DNA of 64,000 nucleotides from Polynucleobacter rarus. GTDB lineage: Bacteria > Pseudomonadota > Gammaproteobacteria > Burkholderiales > Burkholderiaceae. The stretch spans positions 2,421,622 through 2,485,621 of the forward strand of contig NZ_NTGB01000001.1 in the NCBI RefSeq assembly GCF_003072505.1. The letters run 5' to 3'. A program made the position numbers and the translations under genes. This document shows, in pieces, positions 29,496 through 40,931 of the stretch. The notes beneath the pieces are model-generated. The model worked only from the letters and a program-made list of their open reading frames with translations. It ran no database searches and was not told the origin of the DNA. Numbering within the stretch: the stretch's first letter is position 1; every line of letters starts with the position of its first letter.

Positions 29496-30957
29496 TGACA
29501 CCCCCTTGCTTGACTGCCTGAATAATTTGATTTGGCACAGCAGAAATGGAACCGGCACCCATCGTAATGACAACATCGCCATCTTGTACCTGACTTAAAA
29601 TGGTTTGCGCCAATAACTTCATATCTTTTTCTAACACCATCTGCTCAGCATGTAAGCAACCGGCTGGCTCTTTCGCTATGGATGTCCGCAGAGCTTCTAA
29701 TAGGCTATGACTATCAGCGCCTTTTATTTTAGGTTCTCCCGCTGGATAAACCTCGGTTAAAACAAGTGCGTCGAATTGATGAAGTACTTTTACAAATTCA
29801 CCAAAGCAGTCCCTTGTCCGGGTGTAGCGATGGGGTTGGAAGGCCAAGACCAATCTTCTGTTCGGATACGCACCCCTTGCTGCAGATAAGGTCGCTGCCA
29901 TTTCTACGGGATGATGTCCGTAATCATCAATTAAAGTAAATCTTGCATTCTTATTATCTGGCTTATTTGGAATACTAATATCGCCATATTGAGTAAATCT
30001 TCTACCAACGCCTTTAAATTCTCCCAAAGCTTTGACAATCGCTGCGTCCGAGACACCTAACTCTGTCGCAACCCCAATTGCTGCTAGAGCATTTCGAACA
30101 TTATGTAAACCAGGTAAATTTAAGGTAATTTGCAGTGTACTTGGCTTTGGACCATGGCGGCGAATAGTTCTTCGAGTAACGGCAAATTGCATGGTTGCCC
30201 CAACTGCTGTCACATCATGGGCCATCACATCAGCATCTTCGGAAAGACCGTATTTCAGAACTGATTGTGAAACAAATGGCAACATATCCCTGACATTGGC
30301 ATCATCTACGCACAAGATGGCAATGCCATAAAAAGGCATTCTTTGTGTAAATTGCACAAAGGCTTGTTTTAATCTTGGCATCGAGTGCTGATACGTTTCC
30401 ATATGATCAGCATCAATATTGGTAATAACTTCCATCACAGGTAGTAAATTTAAAAACGACGCATCTGACTCGTCTGCTTCGGCTACGATAAAGTCACCCG
30501 TTCCTAAGCGCGCATTTGCACCTGCAGAAGTTAACTTTCCACCAATTACAAACGTTGGATCAAGTTGGCCTTCTGCTAGGATTGAGGCAACTAAACTCGT
30601 AGTAGTGGTCTTACCATGTGTGCCGGCAATGGCAATTCCTTGTTTGAGGCGCATTAATTCGCCCAACATTACTGCTCGTTGAATGACCGGGATGGAGGCA
30701 GCTCTCGCTGCTAATATTTCTGGATTATCTCCTGTTACAGCCGTAGAAATCACAACTGCTTCAGCATCGCCAATATTATCAGCATGATGACCAATTTGGA
30801 TTTGGGCTCCATATTCAGCTAATCGTTGGGTAGTACTACTCTCTTGAATATCAGATCCACTTACGCGATAGCCAAGGTTTAATAGTACTTCTGCGATACC
30901 ACTCATTCCAGCACCACCGATGCCGACAAAATGGATATGTTGAACTATGTGTTTCAT
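29488..30957 (-). CDS. murC: UDP-N-acetylmuramate--L-alanine ligase
   Basis: First Mur ligase: adds L-Ala to UDP-MurNAc. The N-terminal Rossmann motif is [15 protein letters not shown], the P-loop is [11 protein letters not shown], and the C-terminal domain has [14 protein letters not shown] and FQPHRYTRT. 489 aa, normal. It overlaps murG by 4 bp. Confidence 0.97.
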   Translation of the reverse strand: MKHIVQHIHFVGIGGAGMSGIAEVLLNLGYRVSGSDIQESSTTQRLAEYGAQIQIGHHADNIGDAEAVVISTAVTGDNPEILAARAASIPVIQRAVMLGELMRLKQGIAIAGTHGKTTTTSLVASILAEGQLDPTFVIGGKLTSAGANARLGTGDFIVAEADESDASFLNLLPVMEVITNIDADHMETYQHSMPRLKQAFVQFTQRMPFYGIAILCVDDANVRDMLPFVSQSVLKYGLSEDADVMAHDVTAVGATMQFAVTRRTIRRHGPKPSTLQITLNLPGLHNVRNALAAIGVATELGVSDAAIVKALGEFKGVGRRFTQYGDISIPNKPDNKNARFTLIDDYGHHPVEMAATLSAARGAYPNRRLVLAFQPHRYTRTRDCFGEFVKVLHQFDALVLTEVYPAGEPKIKGADSHSLLEALRTSIAKEPAGCLHAEQMVLEKDMKLLAQTILSQVQDGDVVITMGAGSISAVPNQIIQAVKQGGVNE

Positions 30958-32036
30958 GCGTTACTCACTTCTTTGCATATTTCAGCCACACTTTGCGTAG
31001 CAAAAGGCTTCGCTTGTTTTAAAGCATTTTGAGCCATTACCAATAAATCTTTGCGGTCTAAACTCATTAACCAATCTGCCAAAATTTGCGGAGTTAAATC
31101 TTTTTGAGTAATTAATTTGGCAGCGCCGACCGACGATAAGTATTGGGCATTTGTAGTTTGATGATCATCCACTGCCGATGGAAATGGTACTAATAAAGAT
31201 GGCACACCACATGCAGCAAGTTCACTAATCGTCATCGCTCCAGCACGGCAAATCACTAGATCAGCATTGCCATAAGCTTCTGCCATGTTTTCAATAAAAG
31301 GAACGAGCTGAGCCTCTACGCCCTGCGTTTGATAATTATTCGTCAATTGCTCAAGGTGTTTGGAGCCTGCTTGATGCACCACTTCAGGTCTTATTTCTTG
31401 CGGAATTAAATGCAAGGCTTTTGGCACAGTCTCATTTAAGGCTGACGCCCCTAAACTACCGCCCACTACCAGTACTTTTAGTACCCCAGTTCGATTACTA
31501 TATCGCTCAGTAGGGTTTGGTAATTGTAATAAGTCTGATCGTAAGGGGTTACCTACCCATTGACCTTTGGATAAAGCTTTAGGAAAAGCACATAATACTT
31601 TTCGAGCTAAGTTGGACAACACTTTATTCGCCATACCAGCAACCGAGTTTTGCTCATGTAAAACTAATGGAATTCCGCTCAAAACGCCGACCAAAGCTCC
31701 TGGGAAACTGACATAGCCGCCCATACCTAGCATGACCGTTGGCTTAATTTTGCGCATCACACCGAAACTTTGCCACATCGCTCTGTATAAATTCATCGGT
31801 AATTTTAGTTTTACCAACAGACCCTTACCCCGAACTCCACCAAAGATAATTGGCTCAAAAGCAAATCCAGATTTTTTGACTAATTCATATTCCATACCAT
31901 TCGGATTGCCTAACCAATGGACACGCCAACCTTCTAAACGTAAATATTCTGCTACCGCAAGCCCAGGGAAAATATGTCCCCCAGTGCCGCCAGCCATAAT
32001 CAAGATACATTTAGATAACGGGGTCAATGTCGTCAT
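30954..32036 (-). CDS. murG: Lipid II synthase MurG (GlcNAc transferase)
   Basis: Peripheral inner-membrane glycosyltransferase converting lipid I to lipid II. The N-terminal G-loop is [16 protein letters not shown]; further conserved motifs are [21 protein letters not shown] and [16 protein letters not shown]. 360 aa, normal. It overlaps ftsW by 4 bp. Confidence 0.97.
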   Translation of the reverse strand: MTTLTPLSKCILIMAGGTGGHIFPGLAVAEYLRLEGWRVHWLGNPNGMEYELVKKSGFAFEPIIFGGVRGKGLLVKLKLPMNLYRAMWQSFGVMRKIKPTVMLGMGGYVSFPGALVGVLSGIPLVLHEQNSVAGMANKVLSNLARKVLCAFPKALSKGQWVGNPLRSDLLQLPNPTERYSNRTGVLKVLVVGGSLGASALNETVPKALHLIPQEIRPEVVHQAGSKHLEQLTNNYQTQGVEAQLVPFIENMAEAYGNADLVICRAGAMTISELAACGVPSLLVPFPSAVDDHQTTNAQYLSSVGAAKLITQKDLTPQILADWLMSLDRKDLLVMAQNALKQAKPFATQSVAEICKEVSNA

Positions 32037-33319
32037 ATTTTGGCACCTCGCATCAAGGCACGGTTTTCTGCATCAATTTTTAGAAGTACACCAATGGCCA
32101 CTGCGTTCATTAATAAGCCAGAGCCACCATAACTAACCAAAGGTAAGGTAAGTCCCTTGGTAGGTAATAAGCCCAGATTGACGCCCATGTTTATAAAACA
32201 TTGCCAACCAATCCAGATACCAATGCCTTTTGCAACCAACCCAGCAAAACTGCGATCGAGTTGTAAGCAGGTTCTGCCAATCATGAAGCATCTTCTTACA
32301 ATGTAATAAAAAACTATAATTACTACCAATACACCCACAAAACCTAGCTCTTCACCGATGACAGCAAGAATGAAATCGGTATGCGCCTCTGGTAAATAAT
32401 GTTGTTTTTCAATACTGCCCCCCAAACCCACACCAAACCACTCACCTCGCCCAAATGCCATCAATGAGTGGGTTAATTGGTAGGCTTTACCCTGCGCATG
32501 TTCTTCTGTCCATGGATTTAAAAAGGCAAAGATACGTTCTCTTCTAAACCTCGAAGTGGCAACAATTAAACCAAATGCAGCCACTCCAACTAAGATTAAG
32601 TAACTAAATAGTTTGGCATTAATACCACCCAAAAACAAAATACCCATTGCGATGGCAGCGACAACCATAAAGGCGCCCATGTCAGGCTCCCAAAGTAATA
32701 AAGCGCCCACGAGGCCAACAATTGCTCCAAGTGGTAAAAATCCTTTTAAGAAGGAATGCAAATATTCTTGGCGACGGACGGTGTAATGCGCTGCAAAGAT
32801 CACCGCTACAAACTTCATCAACTCAGACGGCTGAAAATTCATAATACCCAGTGGCAACCAACGCTTTGAACCATTGACAGCTTTACCCAAGCCAGGAATT
32901 AAAACCACAATCAACATCAGGACCGTAATGATAAACAGTAAAGGAGCAATCTTGTCCCAAACCTTACTAGGTAGGCGATATGCGATCAAACCTGCAAATA
33001 CGGCAATGCCTAGAGAAAAGATATGTCTTATTAAAAAATAAGTACTGCTGTAATTTGCATATTTTTTTCCATCGGCTAAGGTGATGGAAGCTGAGTAAAC
33101 CATGACAGTACCCATTAACACGAGCAATACAACTGACCATAACAAGGACTGATCCCATGCTCCCATCGCTGAGCGCGAATAGGTAGTTGTTTTGGTAGCA
33201 TCTCTTAACTCGGAACGGAACTCGTTAAAACCTTGCCGCAGTCCACCGCCAAAACGATTGCGCGATGTACTCCATCCACGCACTAAGTTCATCATACTTT
33301 GGGCTAATACAAGCTTCAT
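32033..33319 (-). CDS. ftsW: Lipid II polymerase FtsW (SEDS family)
   Basis: Septal glycan polymerase that works with FtsI, 428 aa. About ten membrane segments follow a ~50-residue cytoplasmic N-terminus. SEDS features are visible: LPLGIMNFQPSELMKF, LWEPDMGAFM (catalytic Asp region) and the C-terminal INMGVNLGLLPTKGLTLPLVSYGGS region. It overlaps murD by 4 bp. Confidence 0.96.
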   Translation of the reverse strand: MKLVLAQSMMNLVRGWSTSRNRFGGGLRQGFNEFRSELRDATKTTTYSRSAMGAWDQSLLWSVVLLVLMGTVMVYSASITLADGKKYANYSSTYFLIRHIFSLGIAVFAGLIAYRLPSKVWDKIAPLLFIITVLMLIVVLIPGLGKAVNGSKRWLPLGIMNFQPSELMKFVAVIFAAHYTVRRQEYLHSFLKGFLPLGAIVGLVGALLLWEPDMGAFMVVAAIAMGILFLGGINAKLFSYLILVGVAAFGLIVATSRFRRERIFAFLNPWTEEHAQGKAYQLTHSLMAFGRGEWFGVGLGGSIEKQHYLPEAHTDFILAVIGEELGFVGVLVVIIVFYYIVRRCFMIGRTCLQLDRSFAGLVAKGIGIWIGWQCFINMGVNLGLLPTKGLTLPLVSYGGSGLLMNAVAIGVLLKIDAENRALMRGAKI

Positions 33320-34926
33320 TGCGCCTCCCCCAATGAATGCATACTTAACTCTTCCACAGCACTGGCAAAGACTTCAGCTCGATGTTTGTAATTTTTAAAC
33401 ATATCAAAACTAGCACATGCTGGCGAGAGTAAAACGCGGTCACCGGCTTTTGCAATGCTTGCGGCTTGATTGACGGCATCTTCTAAGCTCGTAGCCATCG
33501 TAATTGATAGTGACTCACCATTAAATAGTTCTGCAACCGCGCTTGCGTCGCGACCAATCAAGAATAAGTTCTTTACATATTTTAGGATTGGCTCACGCAG
33601 TGGACTAAAGTCTTGGCCCTTGCCATCCCCACCGGCAATTAATAGTATTTTTCTGACGCCCTGTGACTCAACCATGCCAAGCCCCTGCAAAGCAGCAATC
33701 ACTGCTCCAACATTAGTGCCTTTACTATCGTCGATATACTCCACATCACCCACAATCGCAATGGTTTGAACGCGGTGCGGCTCACCCGAATAATCCCGTA
33801 AACCATGTAAAAGTTGTGCAATACCTAGTCCTATTGCATTCGCTAAGGCCAATGCCGCGAGAGCGTTCGTAGCGTTATGACGGCCCTTAATCAGCAGCGC
33901 ATCCGCAGGAATTAAATGTTTAATTAATAACGGTTCTTCATCTAGTGCAGCTTGAGATTTCTTGGTTCTTCTGACTTTAATTAGCTGGTTACCTTCGAAT
34001 TCTTCTACTGGTGGAGCCCATGCCAACCAATCAATTGCACCGCCCATATCACTCTTAATCCCAAATGAATCAGGTTCTAAAGGCTGATTCATACCGAAGC
34101 TGATAATGCGTTTTTTCGCCCAGTCCGCATCCGTAAATAAACGCATTACTGTGGCATCATCCCGATTAATAATGGGGATTGTATTTTGTCCAAATATTTT
34201 GGCTTTTGCATTGACATAATGCTCCATACTTAAATGCCAATCGAGGTGATCCTCAGATATATTTAAGATAGTGGCAGCATGAGGATTAAAGTCCTGACTG
34301 TAATACAGTTGATAACTCGATAACTCCAATACCCAAATGTCAGGTAATGTGTTTTGCGCTAGGCACTCCGTGAGTTTATCCAAGAGCGACGGACTAATAT
34401 TGCCAGCAATGGCGACACTTTTGCCCGACTTGGCACAGATTACTCCAGTTAAAGCCGTTGTAGTGGTCTTGCCATTGGTACCAGTGATTGCAATTACCTT
34501 TGGACTATATGCGTAAGTATCCTCTAAACTGCTTAGAGCCTTAGTGAAAAAATCTAACTCTCCCCAAATCGTAATCTGGCTTTCCTGAGCTTGACGAAGG
34601 CATGGTTCTATTAATGGATCAAGCGGAGAAATGCCCGGACTCATTGCCAAAATTTTGACATCCGTCCAATCGATTTCAGATAAATTACTACCAAAACTAA
34701 TGCTCGAAACACCTAGCTGAAGTAATTCTTGGGTACGGCGATGAAGCCCCTCACCTAAACTCACCTCTTCTCTCGTATCATGCATCATGACTTGAGCACC
34801 CTGGGCTAATGCCCACTTTGCCATCGCCTGACCAGATTCGCCGAGCCCCATGACCAAAACCTTACACTGATCAGAATACTGACCAAATGCTTGGTTGAGA
34901 GGCTGGGAGGTATTAAAGGTATTCAT
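33316..34926 (-). CDS. murD: UDP-N-acetylmuramoyl-L-alanine--D-glutamate ligase
   Basis: Second Mur ligase: adds D-Glu. The P-loop is ITGTNGKTTTTALTG. Conserved ELSSYQL and NISEDHLDWH follow. The C-terminal domain has VEYIDDSKGTNVGA and LLSPACASFDMF. The ATG at 34926 (536 aa) starts 2 bp after mraY ends. A further 20 codons are open upstream to a TTG but overlap mraY without support. An insertion of about 60 residues in the central domain (with PPVEEFEGNQLIKVRR) makes it longer than E. coli MurD (438 aa), as often seen in Burkholderiales. Confidence 0.96.
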   Translation of the reverse strand: MNTFNTSQPLNQAFGQYSDQCKVLVMGLGESGQAMAKWALAQGAQVMMHDTREEVSLGEGLHRRTQELLQLGVSSISFGSNLSEIDWTDVKILAMSPGISPLDPLIEPCLRQAQESQITIWGELDFFTKALSSLEDTYAYSPKVIAITGTNGKTTTTALTGVICAKSGKSVAIAGNISPSLLDKLTECLAQNTLPDIWVLELSSYQLYYSQDFNPHAATILNISEDHLDWHLSMEHYVNAKAKIFGQNTIPIINRDDATVMRLFTDADWAKKRIISFGMNQPLEPDSFGIKSDMGGAIDWLAWAPPVEEFEGNQLIKVRRTKKSQAALDEEPLLIKHLIPADALLIKGRHNATNALAALALANAIGLGIAQLLHGLRDYSGEPHRVQTIAIVGDVEYIDDSKGTNVGAVIAALQGLGMVESQGVRKILLIAGGDGKGQDFSPLREPILKYVKNLFLIGRDASAVAELFNGESLSITMATSLEDAVNQAASIAKAGDRVLLSPACASFDMFKNYKHRAEVFASAVEELSMHSLGEAQ

Positions 34927-34928
34927 CG

Positions 34929-36098
34929 TTATCGTAACTTGAGACTCGATAGGCCAATTAATACTAGGATGATCGTAATGATCCAAAAGCGCACTACTAC
35001 TTGTGTTTCTTTCCAGCCACTTAATTCAAAATGATGATGTAACGGTGCCATCTTAAAGATACGTCGCCCTTCACCATATTTTCTTTTGGTGTACTTGAAC
35101 CACGTTACTTGTAAGATAACGGACAAGGTTTCCACCACAAAAATTCCACCCATAATGAACAGGACTATCTCCTGCCGAACAATGACGGCAATCGTACCTA
35201 AGGCACCGCCAAGCGCTAAAGCGCCAACATCACCCATAAACACTTGCGCTGGATGGGCATTGAACCATAAGAAAGCTAAGCCTGCTCCACCAATTGCGCC
35301 ACAGAAAATCAGTAATTCACCGGTACCTGGGATAAATGGAAATAGAAGATATTTGGCGTAAATCGTATTACCCGAAACATAGGCGAAAACGCCGAGGGCG
35401 GCCGCCACTAATATCACTGGCATAATAACTAGACCGTCTAAGCCATCGGTTAAATTCACAGCATTACTACTACCTACAATGACTAAATAAGTAAGAATGA
35501 CAAACCCAATTGAGCCTAATGGATAGCTGATTTCTTTAAAAAAGGGCACCACTAAATTTAAATTATTTGGCAATCCTAAGGTGACTCCTTGATTTTTCCA
35601 GCGCAACAGGGAGTTAATAAAACTAATATTACTAAAATCTGTAATAGCAAAAACAAGATAGATCGCTGCTACAAATCCAATCAGAGATTGCCAAAAATAT
35701 TTTTCACTAGAGCTCATTCCTTTTGGATTTTTGTAAACCACTTTACGGTAATCATCTACCCAGCCAATAATTCCAAAGCCTAAAGTCACCCACAAAACAG
35801 CCCAAATAAATCGATTTGATAAATCTGCCCATAAGAGTGTTGAAATCGCAATGCCAATTAAAATCAAAACACCACCCATGGTGGGAGTTCCTGTTTTAAT
35901 GAGATGTGTTTTTGGTCCATCTTGCCTTACCGCCTGACCAACCTTTAAAAGCGTTAATTGCCGAATCACCCACGGTCCAAATACCAAACCAATCAGTAAA
36001 GCTGTCAGAGTCGCCATCACGGCTCTAAATGTGATGTAATTTACAACTCTTAAGAATCCATAATCACTTTGCAACCACTGGGCTAGGATGAGTAACAT
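34929..36098 (-). CDS. mraY: Phospho-N-acetylmuramoyl-pentapeptide transferase
   Basis: Integral membrane enzyme making lipid I from UDP-MurNAc-pentapeptide and undecaprenyl phosphate. It has about ten membrane segments. Active-site motifs are [39 protein letters not shown] and [11 protein letters not shown]. 389 aa, normal. The ATG has a GGAGG Shine-Dalgarno inside murF. Confidence 0.97.
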   Translation of the reverse strand: MLLILAQWLQSDYGFLRVVNYITFRAVMATLTALLIGLVFGPWVIRQLTLLKVGQAVRQDGPKTHLIKTGTPTMGGVLILIGIAISTLLWADLSNRFIWAVLWVTLGFGIIGWVDDYRKVVYKNPKGMSSSEKYFWQSLIGFVAAIYLVFAITDFSNISFINSLLRWKNQGVTLGLPNNLNLVVPFFKEISYPLGSIGFVILTYLVIVGSSNAVNLTDGLDGLVIMPVILVAAALGVFAYVSGNTIYAKYLLFPFIPGTGELLIFCGAIGGAGLAFLWFNAHPAQVFMGDVGALALGGALGTIAVIVRQEIVLFIMGGIFVVETLSVILQVTWFKYTKRKYGEGRRIFKMAPLHHHFELSGWKETQVVVRFWIITIILVLIGLSSLKLR

Positions 36099-37633
36099 TG
36101 ATCCTCCATGCTGAGTAAGTGTTGGATAACCCGTTCCATTTTAGTAAAGCGTGATCCCTTCACTAAGATCACGAGTGATGGCACAAGGCTTGTGGTTTGG
36201 CTTGTGGTTTGGCTTCTGGTTTGGCTTGATGTTTGGCTTGGGCTTGAATCAAGTTGCACAGCCGATGCCATGAGTTGATCCGTTAACTGGCTAGTTAATT
36301 GCTCTATTGAATTGCAGTGTTGACCGACCTTGCTACTATTTTTCAGGGACAGGGCTTTAACCTGAGCAAATGCTTCCTCGGTAAAGGAACTCAGTTCGCC
36401 GATTGTCCATAACTGATCAATTTGATGTTGAGCTGCATATTCACCGATTTCACGATGAAACACTGGACCTTGGTCTCCAACCTCACCCATATCCCCCAAC
36501 ACTAACCAATGTTTACCGGGTAAATCTTCAATTGCTTGAATCGCTGCAAGCACAGAATCTGGATTAGCATTGTAGGTGTCATCCACGAGAGTAATGCATG
36601 TTTTACCAATTTTTATTTCTAGTTTGCGCATCCGACCACCAACCGCTTCAAAAGCTTCTAAGCCTTGGATAATCGCTTCTTTTGAGACACCAGCAGCTAA
36701 TCCAACCGCTGTAGCAGCTAAGGCATTTTTTGCATTATGATCGCCCAAAGTTTTTAACTGCACCAACGCGTTCGTTGACCAGTGGGGTGAACTAATTTCT
36801 AATTGACCTTTTTCATGCCAACGCCCAGTCACATCGGTTTGACCTTGCGATTGGTTTTGAGTTGCCTCAGTATTGAAGGCAAATGTAAAGATTGGCCTAC
36901 CCTTTGCTACCCCATACCAAATATCGGCATAGGGGCTGTCACTCGGAAACACGGCACACCCATCCGTTGGCAAAGCTTGGATCGCTAAGGCATGCTCCTG
37001 CGCAACCGCTTCCACCGTTTGCATGAACTCTTGATGTTCTCTTTGTGCATTGTTAATCAAAGTTATATTTGGCGAAGCAATTTCGGCCAAGGCTTTTGTC
37101 TCGCCAGGATGATTCATACCAAGTTCAATCACAGCTAATTGGTGTTCACTGGTGAGGCGCAGTAAAGTCAGGGGCAAACCAATTTCGTTATTTAAATTGC
37201 CGTCGGTAGATAAACTATGTTCTTGACCTACAGCAGCCCTAAAAATACTGGCAATCATTTCTTTTACAGTGGTTTTACCATTGCTACCGGTTACTACCAC
37301 TACTGTTGGAGCCAACTCTAAGCGCCAGGCTTTGGCCAGTTTACCAAGCGCTAAGACGGTATTGTTAACCAACGCCACTGGTAATTGCTCAGGAGCCTTA
37401 GCAGCATCGCTAATTAGGGAACCTATTGCACCGGCTTGCTGTACTTGAGTTAAAAAATCATGCGCATCAAATTTTTCGCCAGCAATTGCCACAAAAAAAT
37501 CATCTTTCAAAATTTTGCGACTATCGGTCACAATCCTTTTGAGTGGCTGATCCAATACCAGATCAGCATGCATCATCACCGCTTCAGGGAGATACTGGCT
37601 GATAGATCGCATCGTTAAGAACTGCGTTGTCAT
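36083..37633 (-). CDS. murF: UDP-N-acetylmuramoyl-tripeptide--D-alanyl-D-alanine ligase
   Basis: Last cytoplasmic Mur ligase: adds D-Ala-D-Ala. The P-loop is [13 protein letters not shown]; further conserved stretches are [10 protein letters not shown] and [13 protein letters not shown]. 516 aa. Near the C-terminus, between the last domain's helix and a conserved [15 protein letters not shown] strand, lies a low-complexity stretch of SQT-type four-residue repeats encoded by a 12-bp tandem repeat. A strong AAGGAGGG Shine-Dalgarno precedes the ATG. Confidence 0.96.
   Translation of the reverse strand: MTTQFLTMRSISQYLPEAVMMHADLVLDQPLKRIVTDSRKILKDDFFVAIAGEKFDAHDFLTQVQQAGAIGSLISDAAKAPEQLPVALVNNTVLALGKLAKAWRLELAPTVVVVTGSNGKTTVKEMIASIFRAAVGQEHSLSTDGNLNNEIGLPLTLLRLTSEHQLAVIELGMNHPGETKALAEIASPNITLINNAQREHQEFMQTVEAVAQEHALAIQALPTDGCAVFPSDSPYADIWYGVAKGRPIFTFAFNTEATQNQSQGQTDVTGRWHEKGQLEISSPHWSTNALVQLKTLGDHNAKNALAATAVGLAAGVSKEAIIQGLEAFEAVGGRMRKLEIKIGKTCITLVDDTYNANPDSVLAAIQAIEDLPGKHWLVLGDMGEVGDQGPVFHREIGEYAAQHQIDQLWTIGELSSFTEEAFAQVKALSLKNSSKVGQHCNSIEQLTSQLTDQLMASAVQLDSSPSQTSSQTRSQTTSQTTSLVPSLVILVKGSRFTKMERVIQHLLSMEDQCYSS
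36187..36240. repeat. 12-bp tandem repeat inside murF
   Basis: Four consecutive 12-bp units starting ggcttgtggttt (36187, 36199, 36211, 36223), the first two identical, the third with one change and the fourth with two, followed by a decayed partial unit. The unit keeps the reading frame, giving a four-residue period ([16 protein letters not shown]). It is therefore a length-variable linker in MurF rather than a disrupted gene. Confidence 0.9.
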
Positions 37634-39198
37634 ACAACCCTCCTTAAGGCGAGTCGTAAATGATCCTGATCAGAAAACGGGAATTTTTTACCCATTACTT
37701 CCTGCGTTGTTTCGTGCCCTTTACCTGCAATAACAATGACATCATTGACTTGAGCTGTTCTGACCGTATTTAAAATTGCAAATGCTCGATCTTCTAAAAC
37801 ACTCACCCTCGATTTTTCATTTTCAGGTATTCCTTGCAAGATACTTGTGATAATCTGCATCGGATCTTCATTGCGCGGATTGTCACTAGTCAGAATTACT
37901 TTATTGGCAATTTCAGTAGCAATTTGACCCATGAGTGGGCGTTTCGCCATGTCACGATTACCACCACAACCAAACACACAAATCAATTGACCGCCTCTTT
38001 GCTTGGCAACAGGTAAAAGGGTATTTAAAGTCTTAGCTAAACCATCAGGAGTGTGAGCAAAATCAACAATCGTAAGTGGCATTAACTTATCACCTAGATT
38101 AATCATTTCCATGCGACCAGGAACTGACTTGAGTTGTTCAATGTTTTTAATGATTTTTTCAACTGGCATCGCATAAGCTAATAAGGTGCTGATTACTGCT
38201 AATGCATTTTGAATATTAAAACCACCTAATGTCGGAATCGTTAAATTAAAGTTCTGATCTCGAGTATCCACTTTTACTAACATCCCAGACCGACTAATTG
38301 CTTTTAACTCATACAAAACCGGAAAAGATTTACTCTGTTGATCTTCGGTTAATTTTGCAAAATGTTGGGCTTGTCCATAAACTGTAATTCTTGCCTTCGA
38401 ATGGCCAATTAATTTTTGCGCCCACACTAGTCCAGTCTCGTCTTCCAGATTCAAAACAATATTTTTTAAATTTGCTCTTCTAAATAATTCAAACTTCGCT
38501 GCTTCATAAGCAGCCATATCCTGGTGATAATCGAGATGATCCTGAGTTAAATTACTAAATATTGCTGTATTAATTTGAACGCCGTCCACTCTGCCTTGAT
38601 CAAGAGCATGTGAAGATACTTCCATCGCAACCGTTTTAAATTTTTGCTCTCGCAACTCAGCTAACATCCTTTGCACTCTAGGCGCGTCAGGGGTGGTATA
38701 GCCCGTTGTTTGCAGATCATCAATACTGCCATAACCCATCGTGCCAGCAATTGCAGTTAAATGACTTTTACCAAAGGCCTGGGCTAACCAATGCGTAATT
38801 GTTGTTTTACCATTCGTGCCAGTAACACCAATAATGTCTAGTTCTGCTGAAGGATTACCATACCAGCGGTTCGCAATTTCACTCGCTATTTTTCCTAAAT
38901 CAGGGACTGGGATGCACCGAGGATCACCCAATACTTCTCTGGCAGAAAGTAATTCTGTCTCAAGCCAATTTTCTGTATCGTATAAAACGAGCGCAACCCC
39001 TTTTTCTAAAGCAGTTGGAATGTGCATTCGGTTATCACTCAGGCCCACTCCAAAACCAACTGGATAAGCTAAAAATACATCCCCCGGCGCTAATAAGCGC
39101 GTATCTGCGGATAAATTTGCGCCACGATCCACCTGGCTATAGAGGGTATTTTCTATATCTTCAAATATCGAGGAGAGATTTTTAGAGTTCAATTTCAT
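37630..39198 (-). CDS. murE: UDP-N-acetylmuramoyl-tripeptide synthetase (meso-DAP adding)
   Basis: Third Mur ligase. The P-loop is VTGTNGKTTITHW. The DNPR motif (TSDNPRNEDP) indicates meso-diaminopimelate rather than lysine as substrate, as expected for a Gram-negative wall. The AVATDSRxVxPG-like start region is recognisable as LSADTRLLAPGDVFLAYP. 522 aa. It overlaps murF and ftsI by 4 bp each. Confidence 0.97.
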   Translation of the reverse strand: MKLNSKNLSSIFEDIENTLYSQVDRGANLSADTRLLAPGDVFLAYPVGFGVGLSDNRMHIPTALEKGVALVLYDTENWLETELLSAREVLGDPRCIPVPDLGKIASEIANRWYGNPSAELDIIGVTGTNGKTTITHWLAQAFGKSHLTAIAGTMGYGSIDDLQTTGYTTPDAPRVQRMLAELREQKFKTVAMEVSSHALDQGRVDGVQINTAIFSNLTQDHLDYHQDMAAYEAAKFELFRRANLKNIVLNLEDETGLVWAQKLIGHSKARITVYGQAQHFAKLTEDQQSKSFPVLYELKAISRSGMLVKVDTRDQNFNLTIPTLGGFNIQNALAVISTLLAYAMPVEKIIKNIEQLKSVPGRMEMINLGDKLMPLTIVDFAHTPDGLAKTLNTLLPVAKQRGGQLICVFGCGGNRDMAKRPLMGQIATEIANKVILTSDNPRNEDPMQIITSILQGIPENEKSRVSVLEDRAFAILNTVRTAQVNDVIVIAGKGHETTQEVMGKKFPFSDQDHLRLALRRVV

Positions 39199-40931
39199 CT
39201 CTGAAAATTCACCGGCTGAATCGCATTACTTTGGACTAACTGAGTCGAGTTAGCATCGGGTGCGATGTTTAAGGTTCTTAATGCTGATCCCGTTACTGCT
39301 GAGAATACCGGTGCTGCAACGTCGCCACCATAATACCCCCCGACAGACGGTTCATCGATCACTACCGCCACCACAATTCTCGGTGAACTAATTGGAGCAA
39401 TACCAGCGAAAAAGGCTTCATATCGATTTGAACTATAGCCTTTTTTTCCATTGGATTTATGCGCTGTACCAGTTTTGCCACCGACCCGATATCCATCTAC
39501 TTGTGCTTTGACCGCAGTTCCACCCTCTTGGGTCACTGATTCCATCATTACTCTCACTTGGGCTGCCACTTTTTGAGAAATTACCGGCACACCGATCGTT
39601 GGCTTATCAATTTTTTTCATAGAGAGCGTAGCAAGTTCACCATCACGAACAAAAATCGTGTAAGCCTTTGCAATCTGAAATAACGACGTCGAAATACTAT
39701 ATCCATAGGACATACTGGCCTGGTCTAACTTACCCCATTTATCGTAGGGTTTAACCAGTCCGGCAACTGCTCCTGGAAAACCAAGTTTAGGCGCTTGGCC
39801 AAAGCCAACAGCTTGAAACATGCCCCACATATCTTCTGGTTCCATTTGCAATGCAATGCGGCTTGTGCCGATGTTGCTCGATTTTTGAATAATCTGCGCA
39901 ACACTTAATACTCCATAGGGATGGGTATCAGTAATCACTTTTTTACCAATTTGCAGGTGCCCAATCGGCATCATCGTATTTGGCGTAACGATTCCCTTTT
40001 CAAGCGCTAAAGCAATCGTGATGGGTTTCATCGTTGATCCTGGTTCAAAGGTATCCGTCAGTACCCGATTGCGCAGTTGCTCACCTGTTAAATTACCGCG
40101 ATGGTTTGGATCATAGGAGGGCCAATTTGCAAGAGCTAATACTTCTCCTGTGACCGCGTCCAATACAACTGCGCCGCCTGCTTTTGCATGATGCTTTTCT
40201 ACCGCTTTTTTCACTTCTTGATAAGCAATTGACTGTATTTTGCTATCAATCGATAGATATAAATCCTCACCGTTTTTAGAAGGTATATAACCTCCCAGGT
40301 CATCTACTACGCGTCCAAGACGATCAATCACAACATTACGCTGACCACTTTTGCCAGTGAGTAATGCGTTATTCGATAACTCCATCCCTTCCTGACCCAT
40401 ATCCTCAACATTAGTAAAGCCCACAACATGGGCTACAGACTCGCCTTCAGGATAGTACCTACGGTATTCGCTGGTAATGGTAATGCCTGGAATTTCTAAG
40501 GCTTTAATCTTAGCGGCAACATCCGGTTCAATTTGGCGCCTTAAATAAAGTTGGCTTCGCGACTCACCTAATTTCTTACGTAACTCAGCCTCGCTCATCC
40601 CTAATAATTTAGCAAAAGCTAATATCTTCGATTTTTCTAAATCATCTGGCACGATATCTGGATAAGCGATGACCGTCTTTGCTTCGAGACTCGTTGCTAA
40701 TATTGCGCCATTACGATCCAAGATTCTTCCGCGAATTGAATTTAACTCGATGACTCTTTTTACCCGATTTCCTTTTTCAGCATAAAAATCATTACCAACT
40801 CCTTGAATCCAAAATGCCCGAACAATCAGGGTGCAGAATGCTGCAAACATCAAGAATAAAACGACTCTTGATCGCCACATTGGTAATCTTAAGACTAATT
40901 CAGAGGAAGGTAATGGGCGCGCAGTCCTCAT
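39195..40931 (-). CDS. ftsI: Septal peptidoglycan transpeptidase FtsI (PBP3)
   Basis: 578 aa class B penicillin-binding protein. One N-terminal membrane helix (about 22-40), a dimerisation domain (EKGNRVKRVIELNSIRGRI), then the transpeptidase domain with the active-site Ser in PGSTMKP (SxxK), the SSN motif in IQKSSNIGTS and the KTG motif in GGKTGTAHK. It cross-links septal wall together with FtsW. It overlaps ftsL by 4 bp. Confidence 0.97.
   Translation of the reverse strand: MRTARPLPSSELVLRLPMWRSRVVLFLMFAAFCTLIVRAFWIQGVGNDFYAEKGNRVKRVIELNSIRGRILDRNGAILATSLEAKTVIAYPDIVPDDLEKSKILAFAKLLGMSEAELRKKLGESRSQLYLRRQIEPDVAAKIKALEIPGITITSEYRRYYPEGESVAHVVGFTNVEDMGQEGMELSNNALLTGKSGQRNVVIDRLGRVVDDLGGYIPSKNGEDLYLSIDSKIQSIAYQEVKKAVEKHHAKAGGAVVLDAVTGEVLALANWPSYDPNHRGNLTGEQLRNRVLTDTFEPGSTMKPITIALALEKGIVTPNTMMPIGHLQIGKKVITDTHPYGVLSVAQIIQKSSNIGTSRIALQMEPEDMWGMFQAVGFGQAPKLGFPGAVAGLVKPYDKWGKLDQASMSYGYSISTSLFQIAKAYTIFVRDGELATLSMKKIDKPTIGVPVISQKVAAQVRVMMESVTQEGGTAVKAQVDGYRVGGKTGTAHKSNGKKGYSSNRYEAFFAGIAPISSPRIVVAVVIDEPSVGGYYGGDVAAPVFSAVTGSALRTLNIAPDANSTQLVQSNAIQPVNFQR

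Noticed and set aside
29496..29582. Longer N-terminus for ddl
   Set aside because: The additional residues overlap murC and lack family similarity; the ATG at 29495 has a good ribosome site.
34927..34986. 20-residue extension of MurD
   Set aside because: Starts at TTG inside mraY with no ribosome site; the ATG 2 bp after the mraY stop is adequate.
36187..36240. CRISPR-like or mobile repeat array
   Set aside because: Units are 12 bp, contiguous without spacers, and in frame within murF, so it is a coding tandem repeat.
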